This document shows positions 56,455-64,000 of a stretch of 64,000 nucleotides of DNA, piece after piece (position 1 is the stretch's first letter; each line of letters opens with the position of its first letter). The translations under genes were made by a program, and so were the position numbers. The DNA is from Thermothielavioides terrestris NRRL 8126 (Eukaryota > Ascomycota > Sordariomycetes > Sordariales > Chaetomiaceae), in NCBI RefSeq assembly GCF_000226115.1, contig NC_016461.1:2852001-2916000 (forward strand), given 5' to 3'. The notes under the pieces were generated by a model. The model worked only from the letters and a program-made list of their open reading frames with translations. It ran no database searches and had not been told where the DNA came from.

Positions 56455-57727
56455 GTTGGAGAACCAAGGAAAGAGGGGGTGAAGGGGGTTGTTGCCACTT
56501 CGATCGGGGAGGGGGTAAGGCGGTTGGGTGGTAATATGGATTTGATATTCGCGGTTGCATGGCGCACAGGATCATGCAAGGTTGGAGGGCATGCCGGCTC
56601 GATGCTGGGCCAGCCAATTGTCCTTTTGTTTGGCGTTAATGTCGGGGTTTGGAGTTGGTTCAGCGGATCATGGGACAAGGTCGGCATTTGGTTTGTTGGG
56701 AACAAGGTCTGTCAGCGGGAAGCTGTGAACGAATACCATTGATAGACTCGGGCATCCCTGGATTTGGCAGGGTTTGACATGAAAGACAACGAACACATAA
56801 TAGTAATAGACACGAACTTGCGGAGAGTCGCTGGGTGCGATCATACGACAGTGATCGGAGTCCTACGTGTGTTGGGTTGGTGAAGCTGCGTGCAGCCCAG
56901 TTGACTGTTCAGATGAAGCCGAGACACTAGAACTTGGAGAGTTCCAAAGCATACCAGTCCTCGTGCTTTTCCCACAGTTCTCGTCTCTTATTTACCTACC
57001 TCTGCTTCAGAACTACTTCACGCTGATCGCTGATCGGATGCGCTAAGGAGGGACTTTGCACATGTGTAAAAAGGTCGCCTCTATTGACACGACTGCCATT
57101 CGCAGAGGCAGTGGGCCCGGGAATAGTCTGCTCTTGGGCAAAACCCCTACATTGACGACTTTGACCCAGCCGACCGTGTTCTCATATCACGCCAGTTGCG
57201 TACCCGGGTGGAGTAGCGTAAGACTCAAGCCCGGCTTCGGCAGGTAGATTGCCACAGCGGGTCACCGACGCGTGTCAGATCTGGGTCAGACTCTGCGTTC
57301 ATGGCGGGCATGACGGCACTCAAAATCGGAAGAGCATGGGCACGTTGGTCAAGATCACAGGGCAAGAATTACCATGAAAAAAGCCCATTTCCCATTGTAG
57401 TGGTATAATGCGACCTTGCTGTATCGAGGATGAAAAAAAACCTCGCAGGCGCAATCCTCGGAACCCGTGAGCCATAAAAAAATTGCCCAACCCTCTGCGG
57501 CAAGCAAAAGCACGCAGCGAAATGGCGGGCGCATAAACTAAGGCAGCCGGCCGAATCCATAAACTCCAATCCGCAAGCCCGCCCAAGCCGCCATTCCCGT
57601 CCGGGCCCGTGCTCTCCTGAACGCCGTCGCAAAAACCACTTTACATAACGCTGTTTTTTACACACCGGTCGCAAGCCGCGCACCGGGGCTGGTCATCAAG
57701 CCACAGGCTTGATGAAACAAGGCCAAC
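56455..57727. other. convergent intergenic region
   Basis: 1.3 kb tail-to-tail gap between the ThrE-family and histone deacetylase genes. No gene, RNA or repeat of note was recognised. Confidence 0.45.
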
Positions 57728-60303
57728 TTAGGCCTTGGCCTGTTCGTCGCCGGCCCGAGGGCTGGCGGCGTCGGGCGCCTTCTCCGCCGGCTCGGCGGAA
57801 GCAACCGCCTCGGCCGGCTTGGCATCAGCGCCGCCGGCGACAGGGGAAGGAGAAGCCCGCTGCTTCGCAGCAGCGGCCTTGGCGTCGCCGCCCGCAGTCG
57901 CGTCGGCCTCGTCGGCCGGCGGGGTCTTGGTGGGCGCCGCCGCGGCAGCCGAGATGCCCTCGACTTCTTCCTTCTTAATGGTCGCGTCGGTGGGCTTCTC
58001 GTCGGCGGCGGAGGGCTCGGCCATATCAACGTCCCCGTCGCCGTCGACCTTGGCATTCTCGCCGTCGGGGGCCTGCTCCTTCGCGGCAGGCTTCTCGGCG
58101 TCAGCCTTCTCGGTCTCGGCGAGAACTTCGGCCAAGGCCTCGTCGATCATGGTGTCGTCGTTATTGGCAGCCGCCTCGGTGGCAGGCTCGCCGTGGGAAG
58201 CAACGCCGGTGTCGATGTCCATTGCATCATCGTCCTTCTTGGCGTTGCGGAAGTTGGTCTCCTGACGGGAACGGCCGATGGCCTTGTAGGAGCCATTGAC
58301 GCGGGCGAGATTCTCATCGTCAGAGTCCTCGAATTCGTCTTCGCGCTCAACGCGCTTCTCCCACTGACGCTGCGTCACGCGGACGTCCTTGTTCTCGTCC
58401 TCATCGCGGTCATCCATCTCGGCATCCTGTTCGTCAGAGGTGCCCAGACCCTGGCGAGGAACGTCTTGCATCTGCACGGAGGGGGCGTGAGCGGTCCGCT
58501 TCAGGTTCTCGATGACTGCGGCCTTGATCTTCTCGAGGTACTCGTAGCTGTTCGCGTTCTCCATGTTGGAGGCGCGCACATCAAGCTCGTAGTCGGGACC
58601 ATAATACTGCAACCGGTTAGCTGGCTGCACATGGCGCGATTGTCAGTGGAAGTAAAAGGAAAAAGAGAAACTCACTTCGTAGTACTCATTGTACGGCAGG
58701 ACTGAGTCCATCTCGACGCCGATGAGGCGGCCGGTTTCGTAGGCCCACGTGCGGGCAACGTTGCGCATCGTGTAGCCACCGCCGCCAAGCACAAGAGTGG
58801 GCAGACCGAAAGAGCGCACGTAATTGACGCAGTTTGCGTGACCGCGCATGCTGAGGTTGAAGCAACCCAAGCGGTCGCCGGAGAGGCTATCGCCACCGCA
58901 CTGGAGAACAACGGCCTCCGGCTGATAGTACTTCATGACGGCCTCGATGACGGGCTCAAAAATGGTCTCGTACGAGACATCGTCGATGCCGTCGCGGAGC
59001 GGGAAGTTCACGGCATAGTACTTGCCGTTGCCGATGCCGATGTCGCGAAGCTCGCCGGTGCCGGGGAAGTACTCTCCGTACTTGTGGAACGAAACGGTCA
59101 TGACGCGATCGGTGGTGTAGAAGGCCTCCTCGACGCCATCGCCGTGGTGGACGTCAATGTCGACGTAGAGAACGCGCTTCTTGAATCGGAGCAACTCGAG
59201 AATGGCAAGAACGATGTCTGCAAAGAGAAAAAGAGTCAGGACAAACCATTGCCACGCGTCCGAGCGAACATAAATAGCCACAAAAAAAACTCGGAAAGCT
59301 CATACCATTGACGTAGCAAAAACCGCTAGCCTCGCTCTTCTTCGCGTGGTGAAGACCACCCGCCCAATTGATCGCAATGTCGCACTTCTCGCGGTTGAGG
59401 CGGGCCGCACCCTCCATGCTGCCGCCTGCGCTGATGCCGCAGAACTCGAAGAGGCCGTCAAAGACTGGGCAGTCATCGCCGACATTGTACTTGGTCTGCT
59501 CTCTCATAAAGGAGTCCATGTTGTCAGGCGTGACCTTCTGGAGGAACTCGATGTACTCGTCGGTGTGAAACTGCGTCATCTCGGACGTCACAGCCGGCTT
59601 CGCGCGCTATCGGGAGAGCGGGGAGGGGAAACCGGTCAGCAATTGCGATGGCAAAACATTCTGCGTCGACGCAATCGCGCGAGGACCGACTTACGTAGAT
59701 CTCCATAAACCGGTAGATGTCGTAGTTCATCACCAGGCTGTGGGCCAGGCGAATACGGTGCGGCTTCATCGGGTGGCCGGTCACGTAGGCATAGTTGCCA
59801 ATGTCGGAGTCGTAGAAATAAGCGACCCTCTTCTTCGGGGTGTTGAGGCGGTAGTACAGCGGGCGGGAGCGCTCGACACCCGCCGGGTCGGTTGTCTTGG
59901 TCATGGTGACCGTGACCGTCTCGTCACCGCCGCGGGCGATTGCGGCCAGTTTGTCGTCGTCCCAAGGAACAGGGTATGCGGGGTGGCCTGCGTCGGGAAG
60001 CTCGCTGCCACTTCCGCCGTCGATGTTTTCGTCGTCGCTATCACGGTCGCTGTCGCACACGAACGATGGCTCTTCGTCGCTGGATTCGCTGCTCGACTCC
60101 TCGCTGTCCGCGTCGTTGCTGCTTACTTCGTAGTGGTGGTGCGGAGGGACGAAGTCGATTTCGCGGCCGTAGGAAGGACTCGGCTCGAAAATGCGAATGC
60201 GCCTGGAGTTCGAGTTGGCTGCAACTGAGCGAGAGGAAGAGGCCGAGATTCCGCTAGCCAGCTCAGGCTTAGCGCCTCTGCCTGTGCTCATCTTGACGCG
60301 CAT
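57728..60303 (-). CDS. RPD3: class I histone deacetylase, Rpd3-type
   Basis: Zinc-dependent nuclear lysine deacetylase, expected in Rpd3L/Sin3 complexes. Four exons (60303..59695, 59606..59306, 59217..58676, 58606..57728) give 776 aa. The core runs from [20 protein letters not shown] to [15 protein letters not shown]. Catalytic landmarks are the tandem His in [20 protein letters not shown], the metal ligands in [16 protein letters not shown], and the Tyr loop [14 protein letters not shown]. The C-terminal region of about 300 residues is Ala/Glu/Lys-rich; acidic C-terminal tails of this kind occur in filamentous fungal RpdA (known). Unusual is an extension of about 157 residues before the core ([14 protein letters not shown] and a [10 protein letters not shown] run). 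In-frame ATGs at 60291 and 59904 are alternatives, the last leaving only a short leader. Confidence 0.95.
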
Positions 60304-60730
60304 TGGTCAGCTCAGCTCTGGTGGCACGTGCGTTGAGCAATCTGGTGATCGGTGATTGGGTCGGTTAAAAATCGGAAAATCTTCTGCAAGGCTGTGAATT
60401 TTATGGGTTTGCCGTTTGGTGGGGCGAGTAATGTGGGGCAACCCCAGCGGGGCTGGAGCCACAAGAACAGCGCACGCACTGGGCCTTAGGTAATCACGCC
60501 GCAGGCTGCCCAGGCTTTCGTCAACAACCAGCTGGTGACGGGTCCATCCAGCAACTAACAACGGCAATCAGCACCAAGCTCCAAGGTCCCAGCGACCAGC
60601 TCCTCCCTAAATCTCGCCCTTCCGCCTCCGAGTTTGCGCAACAAAAGGCTCGTTCCTTTATCGCAAGCGACCAACCATTGCGCGCCGTCTACTCAGTAGC
60701 AGAATTCTTGTCCAGCACTTATCCGCTCCA
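60304..60730. promoter_or_regulatory. bidirectional promoter of histone deacetylase and Rpn11 genes
   Basis: 427-bp head-to-head region between two housekeeping genes. No clear TATA box, as is usual for such promoters. No proteasome-associated control element was confirmed by eye. Confidence 0.5.
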
Positions 60731-61877
60731 ATGGATCGATTTAGAAGCCTGCTCAGCAGCGGCATGGGCTTCGGCAATGCTGCCCCGGGCACGGTAGGCG
60801 CTTCTCCGCGCGGCAACTTGCCAGCCTTTGGCCATTGCTAACGTGGCGCCTGTCCTCAGGATAACACAAACCTGATCGACAACTCCGAGACCGTGCACAT
60901 CTCGTCCCTGGCCCTGCTCAAGATGCTCCGACACGGCCGCGCCGGCGTGCCGATGGAAGTCATGGGTCTCATGCTGGGCGAGTTTGTCGACGATTTCACT
61001 GTCCGCGTGGTGGATGTGTTTGCCATGCCCCAGAGCGGCACCGGCGTCAGCGTAGAGGCCGTCGACCCGGTCTTCCAGATGAAGATGATGGACATGCTCC
61101 GGCAAACAGGCAGGTATGTGATACAACACTTGCGCTCGCGGCTCCATCCCGCACCCGGCCGCTGACGAGTGCTCTGCAAGACCCGAGTCGGTCGTCGGCT
61201 GGTACCATTCCCATCCCGGGTTCGGCTGCTGGCTGTCCTCGGTCGACATCAACACGCAGCAGAGCTTCGAACAGCTCACCCCCCGCGCCGTCGCCGTCGT
61301 CGTCGATCCCATCCAGTCCGTCAAGGGGAAGGTCGTCATCGATGCCTTCCGCCTCATCAACCCCCAGTCCTTGATGATGGGCCAGGAGCCGCGTCAGACG
61401 ACGTCGAACTTGGGCCACTTGAACAAGCCGTCCATCCAGGCGCTCATCCACGGGCTCAACCGGCACTACTACTCGATCGGCATTAACTACCGCAAAACGG
61501 CGCTCGAGGAGAACATGCTGATGAACTTGCACAAGCACCCCTGGACGGACGCGCTGCAGATGGAAGACTTCCGGACCGAGGGCCAGCGGACCAAGGAGCG
61601 GCTGCAGCGGCTGGTCAGCTTGGCCGAGGGCTACGAGAAGCGGGTCAAAGAGGAAACCGAGTTGACTAAGGATCAACTGAAGACGCGCTACGTCGGCAAA
61701 CTTGATCCAAAGAAGCATCTCGAGGACGTCGGACAGCAGCTGATCGAGGACAACATCGTCGCCGTGTCGAGGCAGATGATCGACAAGGAGGCGACTATGG
61801 CGAAAAAGGACGCACCTGCCTGGGTAAACGGGCAGCCGAACGGCGACCAAATGGAGGTAGAAGAAGAGGAGCTCTGA
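60731..61877 (+). CDS. RPN11: 26S proteasome regulatory subunit Rpn11 (JAMM deubiquitinase)
   Basis: A 337-aa lid subunit in three exons (60731..60793, 60860..61113, 61181..61877), a length usual for the family. It removes ubiquitin chains from substrates at the proteasome using zinc. The JAMM/MPN+ motif is complete: the glutamate in [16 protein letters not shown] and the HxH-x7-S-x2-D site in [16 protein letters not shown], the latter joined to the rest by splicing at ETGR-type junction QTGRPESVVG. Following segments ([31 protein letters not shown]) match Rpn11 closely. The C-terminus is acidic. Transcribed divergently from the histone deacetylase gene. Confidence 0.97.
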
Positions 61878-62301
61878 ATCACGGACTAATCCAGCATACT
61901 CACGGGCGTACGGCCATCCGGTTAAGGCGTTGTATGACTAGGCGTTTTGGCTGATGGAGGGGCTAGGGCGCTAGACTGGTAGCCATGTATCCGATGGAAT
62001 ATCGGTGCCTCGTTTTTGGCAAGTCTCCAGTGCCATCGTGGATTTGAGAAATGCGAGCGCGCTGGCCGGGGTTACAGCTGTGAACGCTGTCAGCGAATCC
62101 TTTGTGCCCTGATCGTCTCCCACCCCTTTGTTAACAAAGTTTGGACCGGGGCGGGTGAGCTGAGCTCGGCGTGTGTACAAAGGACTTGTTCTCCTTCGAC
62201 CTTGCAACCCGACGGCGCACAGGGAAGGCTCAGCCTGAATATAACCCAGGCCCACCCTTGGACACTATGTCGCGTGTGTGTGGACAAGAGATGCTCGCAC
62301 C
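61878..62301. other. intergenic region
   Basis: 424 bp; Rpn11 3' flank and promoter of the next gene, with a weak AATATAACC element about 65 bp before the ATG at 62302. Confidence 0.45.
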
Positions 62302-63912
62302 ATGTTGCAACACCTCCGCTGGAAGGCCATCTCCGTACTGAACTGGCTAACCTGCCGTCGACCAAGAAAGGCAAAACGTCGCAAGCCTTTGGATGATCTC
62401 TCGCCTTACTTTTATCCTCCAACGAGTGACGAGAAAGAGCAACTAACCGAGCTTCTGACGTCGTTGAACAACAAGGCCGACTGCAGCGGAGCGCAGACCC
62501 AGGCCCCTGACTGGCGTATCGTCGGCTGGCGAGACGGCAGTCTTCATTTGCGGAGGTGCATACAACGTCCTGCTGACATTCAAGCATTGAGAAGCGGACA
62601 AACGCGCAATCAGCACGCACAGCCCTCCTGCCACAACCACGAATGGATGATGCCTGCGCAGAAAACAGCACACAGGGAGGAGGAGCTCCAGTGGAGCAAC
62701 ACCAGAAGACCACAACAAGAACAACAACAACAGCAACATCCCGCTGCGATCTCTGCCCTCGGCCCCCTTCCCCAGACCCCCTCCTCATTCTCCCAAGCAA
62801 CTCCCATCATCCCCTCCCACCACCATCCAGACAAATTCCCAAGCCCAACCCCAACTCCTCCCCCTGCCCTCCCCACCCCAACCTCCCGCTCGCCCACGCC
62901 AGCCCGCCTCCAGCCGCAGGAGCCCCCGCCGCTCTGCACCGAGCCGCTGACCCCGGCGACGCTCAAGCTGCTGCTCGACACGTTCGACCACGCGCTCGCG
63001 CACACCCGCTACGCCGTCACCGGCCACGCCGCCCTCATGGTCTGGGGCCACCCCGGCGGCGGGGCGGCCGCCGCCGCCGCCGCACACGTCAGCGTCGTCT
63101 GCCCGGCCGCCGACAAGCGCGTCATCCTCTCCTGGGCCCGCGCGGCTGGCTGGTGGGTATATCCTTCCCGACGGTCCACTCGGCATCTCTCTTGTGAGCC
63201 TGTTGATGATGGGGCGGAGGAAGGGGGAGGAGGGGTCGGCGGGGCGGAGGTGATTGGTGTCCCTGCGCACGGGCGGGTGTGGGGGTTTAAGCTGCGCGCG
63301 GTTGGGGATGGGGAGGGAGAGGGGGACGCGGAGGGCGGCGGTGGGGTGTGGCATCGGCTCGGCATGGTGAGGCCGCTCGCGCTGGAGCCGCCTTATGTAG
63401 GCTGGGTCGGGGAGATGGTGCGCACCGCGGCGAGGGTGATGGCGGTGCCGACGCTGCTGGACGAGTTTGCGCGCGCGTGGTATTTCTGCGTGGCAGACGG
63501 CGGCGCCGGCGGCCAGCGCGAGCGGTATATTGCCGGGCTGGTGCTCTGGATCCTGCGCCGGCTGGCTTGGGACGCGGAGAGGTATGGCGCCAGTGCGAGG
63601 TGGTCGTTGACGCCGCGCAACGTGCCGTGTCTGGTGCATGAGAAGTTCTGGTGTCCGTTTATGAGGATGTATCCTGAGGCGCTTGGACTGCTGGAGATGT
63701 GTTGCCTCCGCGGTCCGGCGGCCGCTGCTTGGGATGAAGAGCTGGCTGTGCCGGCTGATGCCGTGGCTGGCAACAGTTTCGACGGCTTCTCGCCGGACTC
63801 CTTCAGAATGCGGAAGGCTCGTGGAGAACGCCCAACCCGAGGTACGAGCCCTGTGCCATCATTGGAAGATGCATTTTGGGACCTGGAGCAGGAGTTGTCG
63901 GACCTTGGTTGA
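62302..63912 (+). CDS. hypothetical protein with low-complexity middle
   Basis: Single open frame of 536 aa; unannotated introns are possible. The basic N-terminus is followed by a Gln run, then a Pro/Ser/Thr-rich linker (about 150-220). A folded-looking C-terminal part begins TLKLLLDTFDHALAHTRYAV (about 225). The segment YAVTGHAALMVWGH plus VSVVCPAADKRVILSWARA is reminiscent of fungal proteins with a nucleotidyltransferase-like fold, but no catalytic Asp pair is evident, so this is only a weak suggestion. GC at third positions is very high in the C-terminal half. A Gly/Glu-rich loop (about 305-350) may be an unspliced intron or a simple-sequence insertion. Confidence 0.55.
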   Translation: MLQHLRWKAISVLNWLTCRRPRKAKRRKPLDDLSPYFYPPTSDEKEQLTELLTSLNNKADCSGAQTQAPDWRIVGWRDGSLHLRRCIQRPADIQALRSGQTRNQHAQPSCHNHEWMMPAQKTAHREEELQWSNTRRPQQEQQQQQHPAAISALGPLPQTPSSFSQATPIIPSHHHPDKFPSPTPTPPPALPTPTSRSPTPARLQPQEPPPLCTEPLTPATLKLLLDTFDHALAHTRYAVTGHAALMVWGHPGGGAAAAAAAHVSVVCPAADKRVILSWARAAGWWVYPSRRSTRHLSCEPVDDGAEEGGGGVGGAEVIGVPAHGRVWGFKLRAVGDGEGEGDAEGGGGVWHRLGMVRPLALEPPYVGWVGEMVRTAARVMAVPTLLDEFARAWYFCVADGGAGGQRERYIAGLVLWILRRLAWDAERYGASARWSLTPRNVPCLVHEKFWCPFMRMYPEALGLLEMCCLRGPAAAAWDEELAVPADAVAGNSFDGFSPDSFRMRKARGERPTRGTSPVPSLEDAFWDLEQELSDLG

Positions 63913-64000
63913 GAGCTGCGTGCAGTTGCAGCTGCTAAGGCTTCATAACGACCCTGGGAAGAATTCTTTGTCTGGTACGTCCTCAAAGATTTCGACCTGG

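Overview
The window comes from the nuclear genome of a filamentous ascomycete, most likely a GC-rich Sordariomycete (inference). The evidence is short spliceosomal introns (about 50-135 bp, GT-AG with CTAAC-like branch sites), fungal-only families (Zn2Cys6 regulators, a non-reducing PKS, an eqolisin peptidase) and conserved eukaryotic housekeeping genes (Rpd3-type histone deacetylase, proteasome subunit Rpn11). Exon boundaries below were worked out by hand from splice signals and reading-frame continuity. They are predictions, not transcript-supported models.

Layout. (1) 0.8-8.2 kb holds assorted metabolism: a Zn2Cys6 regulator, an aldo/keto reductase, an MDR-type reductase and a prolyl-4-hydroxylase-like dioxygenase. 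(2) 9.1-13.8 kb holds three genes that match consecutive steps of 3-hydroxyanthranilate (kynurenine) catabolism: an ACMS decarboxylase, an aminomuconate-semialdehyde dehydrogenase and a RidA-family putative aminomuconate deaminase. (3) 14.5-39.3 kb is a probable aromatic polyketide gene cluster. In order it holds a small O-methyltransferase, a seven-exon NR-PKS (SAT-KS-AT-PT-ACP-TE, 2057 aa), a beta-carbonic anhydrase, an NmrA/isoflavone-reductase-like oxidoreductase, a Zn2Cys6 regulator, a monocarboxylate-type MFS transporter, an AflR-like regulator and a 737-aa fusion of a flavin monooxygenase with an acetoacetate-decarboxylase-like domain. (4) 41.5-50.2 kb holds an amino acid permease, an amidoligase-family protein and several orphan genes. 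(5) 51-64 kb holds an eqolisin, a ThrE-family membrane protein, the divergent Rpd3-type deacetylase and Rpn11 pair, and a low-complexity orphan.

How the cluster may work (inference). The PKS makes and releases an aromatic polyketide. The O-methyltransferase, NmrA-like oxidoreductase and monooxygenase tailor it, the MFS protein moves it or a precursor, and the two zinc-cluster proteins regulate transcription. The product cannot be named from sequence alone.

The items most worth following up are the FMO-ADC fusion, whose ADC half lacks the expected Schiff-base lysine; a CCGA-N4-CCGA (8-bp period) element repeated in cluster promoters; the aminomuconate-type catabolic trio beside the PKS; a carbonic anhydrase with a GC-AG intron inside the cluster; and an Rpd3-type deacetylase with an acidic N-terminal extension of about 157 residues.
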